The notes below the pieces were generated by a model. The model was not told the DNA's origin. It searched no databases and saw only the letters and a program-made list of their open reading frames with translations. A stretch of DNA of 45,149 nucleotides from JANRIZ01 sp033764445 (GTDB lineage: Bacteria > Verrucomicrobiota > Verrucomicrobiia > JAWXBN01), in contig JANRIZ010000013.1 of assembly GCA_033764445.1 (NCBI GenBank), positions 1 to 45,149 of the forward strand, given 5' to 3'. Position numbers and translations under genes: made by a program. Positions 23,992 through 33,600 of the stretch are shown in pieces. Numbering within the stretch: position 1 is the first letter of the stretch; the number at the start of each line of letters is the position of its first letter.

Positions 23992-24651
23992 ATGTTTTCC
24001 GGAAACTTCACACAGATCGCCTTCGGGGAGGTCTTGCGGCTGCTCCATGCAGCCTCACAGACAGGTGAATTGCGTATTTCCGATGACCACGCCATGTCTG
24101 CCTCCGTCTATCTGAAGGGGGGCCACATCGTGCATGTGGAGGCCGACACTGAGACCGGGCTTGATGCCCTGAGTGTCATTTGCCAGCACGTCAATGCAGC
24201 CTTCTCCTTTGAGGTGGGAACACTTTCCGCCCAGGAAAATCTGGCCGGGGTCCCCACCAAAAAGGTCATCGAAAGTGTCACAACGCGTGTGACCGAAATC
24301 AACACGCTTCGACAATTCGCCCCCGGGCCGCATGACCTGATTCTTTACAAACCTGGCAAAAGTCTCGATCACCTCGACACGACTCCGGAGGACCTTTCCC
24401 TGCTTCTGACCGCCGACGGCAAACGCAGTGCCGAGAAGATTGCCCACCTCAACGGCAAATCCTTCGATCAAATTGTGCAGGCCCTGGCCAAGTTCAATCA
24501 GGCGGGGATCATCGACATTCAAAAAAACGCCACTCCGCCACTCCCCGATGAACCAATGCCCACTCCCGAGGTGGCTGATCCTTCCGCTCCCCTCCCCGAT
24601 TCCCCCCAGACAACGGCTGTCCGTTACTGGCGTGGAAAAAAAATCGAATAA
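23992..24651 (+). CDS. DUF4388 domain protein
   Basis: 219 residues from the ATG at 23992 (MFSGNFTQIAFGEVLRLLHA). In-frame codons upstream lie in the divergent promoter region and lack family match. The N-terminal ~100 residues are a DUF4388 domain (GELRISDDHAMSASVYLKGG, HIVHVEADTETGLDALSVIC, FSFEVGTLSAQEN). Residues about 125-185 form a helical winged-helix-like module (LLLTADGKRSAEKIAHLNGK, FDQIVQALAKFNQAGIIDI), and a Pro-rich tail ends in WRGKKIE. DUF4388 proteins are linked to surface motility and signalling. The Amt gene follows closely and may be co-transcribed. Confidence 0.75.
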   Translation: MFSGNFTQIAFGEVLRLLHAASQTGELRISDDHAMSASVYLKGGHIVHVEADTETGLDALSVICQHVNAAFSFEVGTLSAQENLAGVPTKKVIESVTTRVTEINTLRQFAPGPHDLILYKPGKSLDHLDTTPEDLSLLLTADGKRSAEKIAHLNGKSFDQIVQALAKFNQAGIIDIQKNATPPLPDEPMPTPEVADPSAPLPDSPQTTAVRYWRGKKIE

Positions 24652-24669
24652 CCCCCTGTGGCACATAAC

Positions 24670-26472
24670 ATGCTCAAGACCCATTCCATGATTCGCATCC
24701 TCCTTCTGCTGGCAACAGCCCTGTGGCTGCTCAATCCTCTCCTCGCGCAAACCTCCAAAACCGACGATATCCGTTCGCTTCAGGATGAGGTGCGCAAACT
24801 GCTGCGCGATTCCATCGACGCGCAAAAGGCCCTGCTGGAGCAGAGCAAAAGCATTGAGGAACTCCGCAAGGATCTGACACGGCTGCAGTCGGACTCCTCC
24901 TCTCTCCAGAAAACAATTCCGACCTCCTCCTCGGATCCCGCAGGTCTGGAGGAAATCAAAAAGGAACTGGCCTCCGTCCTGGAAACCCAAAAGGCCCTGA
25001 AAGAGTCGCTGGGCGTCAATAATCCCGAATCAGCTCCCGCCGCCCCTGCGACCTCGACTCTCACACCCGAAGAGGCGACCACCCTCAAGCTCACCCCCAC
25101 GGCGATCAACATCGTGTGGACCCTGCTATGCGGATTCCTGGTCATGTTCATGCAGGCGGGGTTTGCGATGGTGGAAACCGGTTTCACCCGGGCCAAAAAC
25201 GCGACCCACACCATGGCCATGAATTTCATGGTTTATTCCTTGGGGATGCTGGGATTCTGGATCTGCGGATTTGCCATCATGTTCGGCGGAACAGGGGCCC
25301 CGACCTCCGTCAGCACTGTCGGAACACTGGGACCGGAAGTGGGACAGGTCCTCAATACCGCCGTCGGATTCACCCTGGGCGACAAATTTTTCAGTCTCTT
25401 CGGAACCACCGGGTTTTTTCTTCCGGCCTCACTGTGGACCGGAGGCATCTTCACCCTTTTCCTCTTCCAGATGGTCTTTATGGATACCACCGCCACCATT
25501 CCCACCGGTTCCATGGCGGAACGCTGGAAATTCCTTCCCTTCTGCATTTTTGCGGTCTTGGTGGGCGCAATCATCTATCCTCTCTATGGTCACTGGGTCT
25601 GGGGAGGCGGATGGCTGGCGGCTTTGGGCAAAAACTTTGGCTTGGGCAATGGCCATGTGGACTTTGCGGGTTCCTCAGTCGTGCATTTGTGCGGCGGGAT
25701 GCTGGCCCTGGTGGGCGCAAAAATCCTCGGACCCCGCATCGGGAAATTCAACAAGGACGGAACAGCCAATCCCGTCCCCGGACACAATATACCGATGGGT
25801 TTTGTCGGTACGTTCATCCTGGCCTTCGGATGGTTTGGTTTCAACGCCGGTTCCACGCTCGCCGGGATGGACGTTCAAATCGGCATCATTGCCACCAACA
25901 CGATGCTCGCCTCAATGGCAGGAGCGATTGCCGGAATGATCACCACCTGGATCCGCTTTTCCAAACCCGACCCAAGCTTCATGTGCAACGGCATGCTGGC
26001 GGGGATGGTGGCGATCACGGCCCCCTGTGCCTTTGTGGATTCCTGGGCGGCCGTGTTCATCGGAGCCTCCGCCGGGGTGCTGGTTGTTTTTGCCGCCTAC
26101 TTCATCGAGGAAATCATGAAAATTGATGATCCTGTGGGTGCGATCTCGGTTCATGCATTTAACGGTGCCTGGGGCGTCATCGCACTGGGCCTGTTTGCCA
26201 ACGGCCGTTACGGTGCCGGATGGAACGGCGTGGCCACTCCGGTCACGGGGCTCTTTTATGGAAGTGCCAGCCAATTTATTGCGCAGATCATCGGGACAGG
26301 CGCATGCATCGTGGCTGTCGGTCTCATGGGTTACATCATGTTCATGCTGATCGAAGTCACCATCGGCAACCGTGCCACTGACGCCCAACAGCTCGAAGGA
26401 ATGGACACAGCGGAAATCGGCGTGGAGGCCTACTCACGTTCCACACCCACACGGGTTGATCTGGGCCGGTAA
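24670..26472 (+). CDS. amt: Ammonium transporter with signal peptide and coiled-coil N-terminal extension
   Basis: About 600 residues, starting at 24670 (MLKTHSMIRILLLLATALWL). The ATG at 24688 or GTG at 24658 are alternatives. After a signal peptide ending near NPLLAQ comes a ~90-residue charged coiled coil (DDIRSLQDEVRKLLRDSIDA, QKALLEQSKSIEELRKDLTR) and a Pro/Ala/Thr linker. The Amt/Rh channel then has about 11 membrane helices (FMQAGFAMVETGFTRAKNA, GFWICGFAIMFGGTGAP). The twin pore histidines are in SSVVHLCGGMLALVGA and AISVHAFNGAWGVIALGLF. Bacterial AmtB is ~410-430 residues with only a short signal sequence, so the extension is extra. No glnK/PII gene is adjacent. Confidence 0.9.
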   Translation: MLKTHSMIRILLLLATALWLLNPLLAQTSKTDDIRSLQDEVRKLLRDSIDAQKALLEQSKSIEELRKDLTRLQSDSSSLQKTIPTSSSDPAGLEEIKKELASVLETQKALKESLGVNNPESAPAAPATSTLTPEEATTLKLTPTAINIVWTLLCGFLVMFMQAGFAMVETGFTRAKNATHTMAMNFMVYSLGMLGFWICGFAIMFGGTGAPTSVSTVGTLGPEVGQVLNTAVGFTLGDKFFSLFGTTGFFLPASLWTGGIFTLFLFQMVFMDTTATIPTGSMAERWKFLPFCIFAVLVGAIIYPLYGHWVWGGGWLAALGKNFGLGNGHVDFAGSSVVHLCGGMLALVGAKILGPRIGKFNKDGTANPVPGHNIPMGFVGTFILAFGWFGFNAGSTLAGMDVQIGIIATNTMLASMAGAIAGMITTWIRFSKPDPSFMCNGMLAGMVAITAPCAFVDSWAAVFIGASAGVLVVFAAYFIEEIMKIDDPVGAISVHAFNGAWGVIALGLFANGRYGAGWNGVATPVTGLFYGSASQFIAQIIGTGACIVAVGLMGYIMFMLIEVTIGNRATDAQQLEGMDTAEIGVEAYSRSTPTRVDLGR

Positions 26473-26504
26473 AAAATGTTTTTCATCCCGGTCTCCCGGC
26501 GGTT

Positions 26505-27668
26505 ATGCTTCCATGCATGGCCGCCACACTTCCTCCGCTCAAATCCGTTTTTAATACTCCCTCCTGGACCCTGAAATCAAAGTCCGTCGAGGCTTCGGTT
26601 TCCCGCACGGGGGGGCATCTGGGCCCGGTCACCTTCATTTTCGGAAAACGCCGGATCTCTCCGCTTTCGGTCTGCCCCTGGCATGCGGAAAAACCAGACC
26701 CTTCCCTGCCCCCGCTGCTTCAGGTGCTGCGCGGCGATTTTCTGTGTTTGCCTTTCGGTGGGAACGACACTCCCTACAAGGGCAGAAAATTCCCGCCTCA
26801 CGGCGAACCGGCCAACTCCCCCTGGCATCTGGAATCCGCCGATCTTCGCCCGGGAATCAGGGAGTTGCATCTCTCCCAGAACCAACGCATCACCGGCGGG
26901 CGGGTCGATAAATTCATCACGCTCCTGGGGAACGACCCTGTCCTCTACCAAAGCCATGTCATCAGCGGGATCGAAGGCCCGATGAATCCCGGACACCATG
27001 CCATCGTCCGGTTCCCGGAAACCCCCGGCAGCGGCCACATCTCGGTCAGCCGCTTTGTTCACGCCCAGACCCTGCCGACAGAATTTGAGCTTCCCGAAAA
27101 CGGCGGATATTCCTCCCTCAAACCCGACAGCCCATTTTCCAGCCTCAAAAAAGTCCCGCTGGCCCGCGGGGGTTTCACGGATATCTCCATTTACCCGGCC
27201 CGCAAGGGATTCGAGGACCTGATCATGCTCGTCTCTGATCCCCGCCTGAATTTTGCCTGGACGGCGGTCACCTTCCCGGGGGAGGGTTATGTCTGGTTCA
27301 CACTCAAAGACCCGCGCATTCTGCGGAATACGATCTTCTGGATTTCCAACGGGGGACGCCATGGAAAGCCGTGGAACGGTCGGCACACGGCCCGCATGGG
27401 CCTGGAGGAATGCACGTCCTATTTTCACTACGGACTGGCGGAATCCGCCGCCGCCAATCCGCTCTCGCGGAAGGGTTACCCAACGGTCATTCCCCTGGGC
27501 AAAAAACGGCCCACCTGTCTGAATACGATCATGGCCTGTGCCCTGATCCCGAAGGGTTTTGACGAGGTGGCCCGGATCGACAAATCACCCGGCGGGGTCA
27601 CACTGCAAAGTCGTTCGGGCAAAAAAATTGCCGTCCCCCTGACTCTGGGTTTTCTCTTCGGAGAATAA
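26505..27668 (+). CDS. Aldose-1-epimerase/mutarotase-like protein
   Basis: 387 residues (an ATG at 26517 gives MAATLPPLKSVF instead). The sequence resembles the galactose-mutarotase superfamily: FLCLPFGGNDTPYKGRKFPP followed by HGEPANSPWHLES, then MNPGHHAIVRFPE and a later FISWISN-like strand (FWISNGGRHGKPWNGRHTAR). His-Gly-x-Pro-Ala-Asn is like the substrate loop of that family. The catalytic Glu/His pair cannot be assigned without alignment. No signal peptide, so probably cytosolic. It follows amt by 32 bp but is functionally unrelated. It may act in sugar use with rhaB. Assignment is tentative. Confidence 0.55.
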   Translation: MLPCMAATLPPLKSVFNTPSWTLKSKSVEASVSRTGGHLGPVTFIFGKRRISPLSVCPWHAEKPDPSLPPLLQVLRGDFLCLPFGGNDTPYKGRKFPPHGEPANSPWHLESADLRPGIRELHLSQNQRITGGRVDKFITLLGNDPVLYQSHVISGIEGPMNPGHHAIVRFPETPGSGHISVSRFVHAQTLPTEFELPENGGYSSLKPDSPFSSLKKVPLARGGFTDISIYPARKGFEDLIMLVSDPRLNFAWTAVTFPGEGYVWFTLKDPRILRNTIFWISNGGRHGKPWNGRHTARMGLEECTSYFHYGLAESAAANPLSRKGYPTVIPLGKKRPTCLNTIMACALIPKGFDEVARIDKSPGGVTLQSRSGKKIAVPLTLGFLFGE

Positions 27669-27791
27669 TGCCAGTGACGCATCAGTGTCGGCATCAGGGA
27701 ATTTCATTGGGGTGCGCATGGGCGGGCATCCGTGTCCCGCTTCAGCCGCACACATTCCTGCTGTCTGGAAAGTCAATCCACGTCCCCCAAA

Positions 27792-27868
27792 ATCCGTGTT
27801 TGATCCGTGGCTCTCAAAGAGTCTGGTGAAATCGGAGGCCACGGATGAAACACCGATCAAACACGGAT
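27792..27868. repeat. Hairpin repeat element, copy 1 (77 bp)
   Basis: Ends are perfect 14-bp inverted arms, ATCCGTGTTTGATC (27792-27805) and GATCAAACACGGAT (27855-27868). A second 9-bp pair lies inside: ATCCGTGGC (27803-27811) and GCCACGGAT (27838-27846). The loop contains TCTGGTGAAATCGGAGG. It is nearly identical to copy 2 at 28013-28099. Together with the unique DNA between, it occupies the gap 27669-28098, in which no gene is seen. Confidence 0.85.
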
Positions 27869-28012
27869 CAGAAAAATGCCAGACACGATTCGAACCTGAG
27901 GAAAAGCAGGCTGTTTTGTTCCACTGTTTTCCATGTGTGCTCTCGCTTTCAATGCAAGAGACGCCCCATCATCAGATTGGTGACACAATTCTTTGCATTT
28001 TCAGGCTCTCCC

Positions 28013-28099
28013 ATCCGTGTTTGATCCGTGTGCATCCGTGGCTCTCAAAATGTCTGGTGCAATCGGAGGCCACAGATGAAACACCGATCAAACACGGAT
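28013..28099. repeat. Hairpin repeat element, copy 2 (87 bp)
   Basis: Same 14-bp ends as copy 1: ATCCGTGTTTGATC (28013-28026) and GATCAAACACGGAT (28086-28099). The internal pair is ATCCGTGGC (28034-28042) and GCCACAGAT (28069-28077, one mismatch). It differs from copy 1 by a 10-bp addition near the left arm (GTGTGCATCC) and a few substitutions. Its right end runs into the stop codon of the acyl-CoA synthetase gene. The pattern resembles REP/MITE-type dispersed elements. Nothing in it encodes a protein. Confidence 0.85.
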
Positions 28100-29586
28100 C
28101 AGACCAGCTCACGTTTGATGACCTTGCCGGTGGGGGTCTTGGGAAACATCTCCATCTTCTTGAAGCTCCGGGGAAGTTTGTAATCGGCCAGATGTTCGCG
28201 CAAATGGCGGAACAGATCCTTTTCATCAATCTCCCGGCCCTCCACGACGGTATAAAAGGCGTGGGGCAGTTCCCCGCGCCTCTGGTCATCGCGTCCCACC
28301 ACCGCCGCCTCACGGATGCCGGGATATTGAAGCATCACTTCCTCGATTTCCCGCGGATAGACGTTCATGCCCCGCACCAGAACCATGTCCTTTTTCCGGT
28401 CCACGATCGTCAGAAACCCGGCCGCATCCACACGCCCCATGTCGCCGGTCAGCAACCAACCCTCCCGCAGGGTGTCGGCGGTGGCGTCAGGGTTGTTGAA
28501 ATACCCCTGCATGACGTTCTCCCCAGACACCCAGATTTCGCCCACCTCACCGACGGGCAATTCCCCGCCCTCCTCGTTGCGGATGGACACGGTGACCCCG
28601 GCAATGGCCTGTCCCACGGACCCATCCACGCCTTCGGCACCGGGACGATTCAGTGAAACCAGGGGGGACGCCTCGGAAAGTCCGTAGCCCTCGATGAGGG
28701 GAAAACGGAATTTTTTACGGAACGCCGACCGGACCTCCGCCGGAAGAGGGGCCGCCCCGGAAATGGCCACGCGCAGGGGACACACCCAGTTGAAATAAAA
28801 CGGGAACTTGCCCTGCACCATGGCCTGGAACAGGGGCGGAATCCCGGGCAGCACCGTGGCGCGTGCCTTTTGTATCTCCCCGAAAATCTGTTTCCCCGAA
28901 TGGGTCAGGGATTTGAGGATCAGCGTGCCGGCCCCATGCGAAAGCGGGACAAAAACGCACACCATGAGCATAAAACTGTGAAACAGCGGCAGCGCACAGA
29001 CCACCCGGTCCGTGTTTTCAAACGCCAGCGCCTGCCGGGCCGCACGCACATTGGCCAGCAGGTTGCGGTGAGTCAGCATCGCCCCCTTGGGATGACCGGT
29101 GGTGCCGGAGGTGTAAAGGATCACCGCCAGGTCCGTCCCCTCGGTCATCACCGGAGGCCGCGACTTCAGGGACTGTCCCACCTCGGAAAACTCATGTTCC
29201 ACCAGGTAGATTCCCTGCAGCGAGGGCACCTTCATCCGCAGGGACTGGTGCACATCAAAAAATGCCCCGGAACTGATCATCACCCGCACCTCGCAGTCGT
29301 TGAGGATGTGCCGGATTTCACCGGCCTTCAAAAATGTGTTCAGGGGGACCATCACCGCACCGGCCAGAAATATCCCGTAGGTGGCGGCGACAAAATCCGG
29401 GCTGTTTTCCAAAAGCAGTGCCACCCGGTCCCCCTTGCCGATTTCCAGGTTTTGCAGGGAGGCACAGATTTTACGCGCCCGGGCGAACACTTCCGAATAC
29501 GAATATTCCTGCCCCGAAAACACCAGCGCGGTCCGGGCCGCATTTTCAGCGGCCACCTTTTCAAAAAGTGCATGCAACGTATCCAT
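28099..29586 (-). CDS. Long-chain fatty acid-CoA ligase (AMP-forming)
   Basis: 495 residues. It activates a carboxylic acid with ATP and CoA through an acyl-adenylate. ANL-family motifs appear in order: the P-loop VILYTSGTTGHPKGAMLTHR, the GYGLSEASPLVSLN region, GWLLTGDMGRVDAAGFLTIV, DRKKDMVLVRGMNVYPREIE and the C-terminal catalytic lysine in TPTGKVIKRELV. The length and the Tyr-Gly-Leu-Ser-Glu motif fit fatty-acyl-CoA synthetases; the chain length is not evident. The TGA stop lies at the right-hand edge of hairpin repeat copy 2. rsmI lies 38 bp upstream on the same strand, so a two-gene transcript is possible. Confidence 0.92.
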   Translation of the reverse strand: MDTLHALFEKVAAENAARTALVFSGQEYSYSEVFARARKICASLQNLEIGKGDRVALLLENSPDFVAATYGIFLAGAVMVPLNTFLKAGEIRHILNDCEVRVMISSGAFFDVHQSLRMKVPSLQGIYLVEHEFSEVGQSLKSRPPVMTEGTDLAVILYTSGTTGHPKGAMLTHRNLLANVRAARQALAFENTDRVVCALPLFHSFMLMVCVFVPLSHGAGTLILKSLTHSGKQIFGEIQKARATVLPGIPPLFQAMVQGKFPFYFNWVCPLRVAISGAAPLPAEVRSAFRKKFRFPLIEGYGLSEASPLVSLNRPGAEGVDGSVGQAIAGVTVSIRNEEGGELPVGEVGEIWVSGENVMQGYFNNPDATADTLREGWLLTGDMGRVDAAGFLTIVDRKKDMVLVRGMNVYPREIEEVMLQYPGIREAAVVGRDDQRRGELPHAFYTVVEGREIDEKDLFRHLREHLADYKLPRSFKKMEMFPKTPTGKVIKRELV

Positions 29587-29623
29587 CGACGGTGCGAAAG
29601 TCTCCCTGAAGGGCGTCTCTCAA

Positions 29624-30334
29624 TCAAGACTGCAAATGCACCGCCCGTTTTGCACCCGCCTCGATGCCCCCGACGAGGACGACAAATTCCCCCCTCATGG
29701 CCTTCGCCGCAAAATGCGCCCGGATTGCGGCAGGGGTGCCCCGGACATATTCCTCATGGATTTTGCTCAGTTCCCGCGCGATGACCACCCGTCTCTCCGG
29801 GAAGACGGCTTCGAGGTCCTCCAGACAGGACTCCATCCGGTGGGGGGACTCGTAGAAAACCAGGGTTTCCTCCCGGTCGGCCAATTTGCGGAAGAGGTTC
29901 TGACGCTGGGCGGACTTGATCGGGAGAAAGCCGCCAAAATAAAAGCGGTCGGTGGGCAGCCCCGCCCCGGCCAGCGCGGTCACGACCGCCGACGGACCGG
30001 GCAGCACCTCCACCGGGACGGCGGCCTCGATGCAGGCGGCCACCAGGCGTGCGCCCGGGTCGCTGATCCCGGGCATGCCGGCATCGGACACCAGTGCCAT
30101 GGTTTTTCCCTGGGCAAAATGGTCCAGAAACTCGGCGCAACGGCGGGCCTCGTTGAAATGCTGGTAACTGACCAGCGGTTTGCGGATTTCAAAATGGTTG
30201 AAAAGCTTGAGGCTGTGCCGGGTGTCCTCACAGGCGATCACATCCACCTCCTTGAGAATGCGCAGGGCCCGGAGGGTGATATCCTCCAGATTGCCGAGGG
30301 GGGTGGGCACGATGTAAAGTTTTCCGGAACTCAT
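29624..30334 (-). CDS. rsmI: 16S rRNA (cytidine-1402-2'-O)-methyltransferase
   Basis: 236 residues, start MSSGKLYIVPTPLGNLEDI at 30334. It 2'-O-methylates C1402 of 16S rRNA. Family motifs: IVPTPLGNLEDITLRAL, CEDTRHSLKLF, MALVSDAGMPGISDPGARL (cofactor loop), PGPSAVVTALAGAGL and FYESPHRMESCLEDL. It is about 50 residues shorter than E. coli RsmI (286), lacking the C-terminal extension. The frame is open for 49 codons more upstream, but those overlap the tRNA-Gly region and have no match. Upstream 30335-30444 holds no gene. Confidence 0.92.
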   Translation of the reverse strand: MSSGKLYIVPTPLGNLEDITLRALRILKEVDVIACEDTRHSLKLFNHFEIRKPLVSYQHFNEARRCAEFLDHFAQGKTMALVSDAGMPGISDPGARLVAACIEAAVPVEVLPGPSAVVTALAGAGLPTDRFYFGGFLPIKSAQRQNLFRKLADREETLVFYESPHRMESCLEDLEAVFPERRVVIARELSKIHEEYVRGTPAAIRAHFAAKAMRGEFVVLVGGIEAGAKRAVHLQS

Positions 30335-30444
30335 AGGGGGCACGCCACTTCTTCCACAGAATGCGGAGGAAGCACAGTTTATTTTTCCTGAATTTCCCCC
30401 TTCACAATCCGTCTCAAACCCGCTAACAATGGATGCTTCCACAC

Positions 30445-30518
30445 GCGGGTGTAGTTCAATGGTAGAACGGCAGCCTTCCAAGCTGCATACGTGGGTTCGA
30501 TTCCCATCACCCGCTCCA
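30445..30518 (+). tRNA. tRNA-Gly (anticodon TCC)
   Basis: The 5' acceptor GCGGGTG pairs with CACCCGC near the 3' end. The D-arm is GTTCAATGGTAGAAC, the anticodon stem-loop is GCAGCCTTCCAAGCTGC with anticodon TCC, and the T-arm is GTGGGTTCGATTCCCAT. The discriminator is T at 30515 and CCA (30516-30518) is encoded. The gap to the next gene, 30519-30661, shows nothing recognisable. Confidence 0.95.
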
Positions 30519-30661
30519 GCTTGCCGGGCTTCATTTTCTGCGATTTACTCAAAATCCACGGGGCTGTTTCTGATTTCTGAAAACGGACACACGCGCATGC
30601 CAGTCAACGCATGGGTGCAGGAATGTCAGAAAAACCGGGCACGGGGGGGCACGCTCCCGTT

Positions 30662-33600
30662 TCAGTCCCGGGCCGGCACGGTCCTTTTTTCCAGCCAGGA
30701 AAACATCAGATACACACACGGCACCACCACCAGGGTGAAAAGAGTCGACACCAGCACCCCTCCAATGATCGTGATGGCCATGGGAACACGCGTTTCCGCA
30801 CCCGGTGCCGTTGAAAAGGCCATCGGGACGGCCGCGGCAATCGTGGCGAGAGAGGTCATGAGAATGGGGCGAAGCCGGATGGGGCAGGCCTGCCGGAGCG
30901 CCTCCATCGCCCCCAGCCCGTGTGCCTCCCGCTGCTGGTTGGTGAATTCCACAAGCATGATGGAATTCTTTTTGACAATGCCCGCCAGCAGAATGATCCC
31001 GATGATGCTGTAGAGATTGAGGCTTTTGTTGAAAAGCATCAGGGTGATCAGGGCCCCGCTGATGCTGAAGGGCAGCGCCATGAGAACGGTCACGGGATGC
31101 ACAAAACTGTCAAACTGGCACGCCAGCACCATGTACGCCACCAGGATGCCCATCGCAAAAAGAAACAGCATCTGTCCCCCGGACTCCGCAAAAAGCCGCG
31201 ACCCGCCTTCCAGATTGAAGGTGTACCCCTCGGGCAGGACCTCGCGACTGATTTTTTCCGCCGCCGCCAATGCGGTGGCCTGGGACTTGCCCTCGGCAAT
31301 GTTGCCCTTGATGGAGATGGACTGCTGACGGTTGACGCGGTTGAGACTTTGCACGGTGGGTTTGACCTCGCTTTTGACGACACTGGTCAGCGGGATCAGT
31401 TCCCCGTACACATTGCGCACCTGCAATTTTTCCACATCCTCGGGCTTGAGCCGTTCCTCCTGTTGCAGACGCACACGCACATCATAACGCCTCCCCTCCT
31501 TGGTGAACTTTCCCTGCCGTACCCCGCCCAGCGCCGCCTGGATGGTCCGTCCAATTTCCTCCATGCTCACCCCGCGTGCGGCGGCGGCTTCGCGATCGGG
31601 AAAGATACGGAGTTCCGGCTGACCCTCCCGGTAGTTGGTGTCAAGGTCCGCGGTCAGTCCCGTGGCGGCGAGTTTCTCCTTGATCACCCCGGCCTTCTCC
31701 TTGAGCACCTGAAGACTGGGGCCGCGGAGGTTGAATTCCAACGGCTCGGCCCGGCGGGGGGTCAGTCCGCGCAGGTTGAAATCCAGGGGACGGATCCGCA
31801 CGCCCTTGATCTCGGCAAGGTCCTTGCGCAGGGCGGTCATGATCTGGGCCTGGGTGCGTTGACGCTGGTCCTTCTCCATGAGTTTGACGGCCATAAAGGC
31901 CTGGTTGGGAACACCGCTGAATCCCCCGACAAACGCGGTGAACCGTTCGATCTCGGGGATTTTTTTGATGACAGACTCGATCTCCTGCACCTTGGCCTGG
32001 GTGTAGGCCAGAGAGGATCCCACGGGCGTCTCAACCCCCAGGCGAATGAGGCTCTGATCCTGCGCGGGCATGAACTCCTTCCGGATCATGGGCATCAGCC
32101 CGAGGCTGAGCCCGAAAAACACCATCGACACCAGCACCACCCTCATGGGATGCGCCAGAGCCCACGTCAGAATTTCCCCGTAAAAATTCCTCCATTTGCC
32201 AAAGAGCCGGTCCAGGGCCCGCGTGAAGGCGTTGTCCTCCTCCCGGCGCATGAACCGCGAACAACGCATCGGGGTGATGGTGATGGCCTCCAGGAGCGAA
32301 AAGGCCACGGCCGCGGTCATGGCCACCCCGAACTGGAACAGAAATTTCCCGATGATGCCGCTGAGAAAAAACACCGGCAGAAAAATGGCCATCACCGCGA
32401 TGCTGGTGGCCACGGCGGCAAAGGTGATCTCACGCGCCCCCTCCCGCGCGGCGGTCATCCGGTCCTTGCCCATCTGAAAGTGGCGGACAATGTTTTCCAA
32501 AACCATGATCGCATCATCAACCACAATGCCGATGGAAAGGGCCAGGGCCAGCAGCGTGAACATGTTCAGGGAAAGCCCCATGAAATACAGGACGGTAAAC
32601 GTGCCAAAAATGGAGGTGGGGATCGACAAAAGCACATTGACCGAGGCGGTCCAGCTTCCGAGAAACAAAAAACATACCAGTCCCGTGACCAGCGCGGCCA
32701 CAACCAGTTCCTTGAGCGTGAATTTCACCGATTGTTCCGAAAATCGTGTGAAATCCACGTTGACCTGGATGTACAGATCCTGGGGCAGGGTCTTCTTGAT
32801 CTGTTCAAGCTTCGCCCGCACGCGTTTGCTCACCTCCACCTCGTTTTCGCCCCGTTGTTTGGCGATCCCCAGGGCGACGCCCGGATTTCCCGAGGCCCGG
32901 GCGATGGTCCGCACCTCGGCCAGTCCGTCCTCCACACGCGCAACGTCGCGCAGACGTATCCGGGTGTTGTATACGGGCTGGTTCCCGCGGCGGGTGATCA
33001 GGATGTCGCCCACCTGCTCGGGGGTCATCGCCTCCCCCATGGTCCGCAGATTGATCTCGTTTTTCTCGTTTTCCAGGTAACCGGAGGCGATTTCCGCATG
33101 CTCCAGCTGCAGCGCCCGCAACACATCCTGGACGGTCAGCTCATACTGTTTGAGTTTTTCCCCATCCACATGCACCCGCAGATTCCGCTCGGTGAATCCC
33201 GCGGTGCGCACCTCTCCGACACCTGGCACCACCTGGAACTGGTCCTTGATGTACAATTCCACATACTCGATCACATCCCGGGCCGGACGGTCCCCACCCA
33301 CGCCGATCCACATGATGGGGTCCGCATCGGGATTCTGCTTGCGCACGGTCGGCGGATCCACACCCAACGGAAGATTGATCTGGCTGAGGGCCGATTGAAC
33401 ATCCTGCACCGCGGCGTCCACATCCCGGTTGATCTCAAAATCCAGATCCACCGTGGCCTGACCCTGCCGGATGCTCGACCGCATTTCCCTGAGGCCCTCG
33501 ACACTGATCACCCGCTGTTCAATCTGGTCGACCAACTCGGCTTCCATGATCTCCGGGGCGGACCCTTCCCAAACGGTGGAAATGGTCACGGTTGGAAAAT

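Noticed and set aside
27792..28099. CRISPR array
   Set aside because: Only two units, of different length, each strongly self-complementary, with a 144-bp gap and no cas genes.
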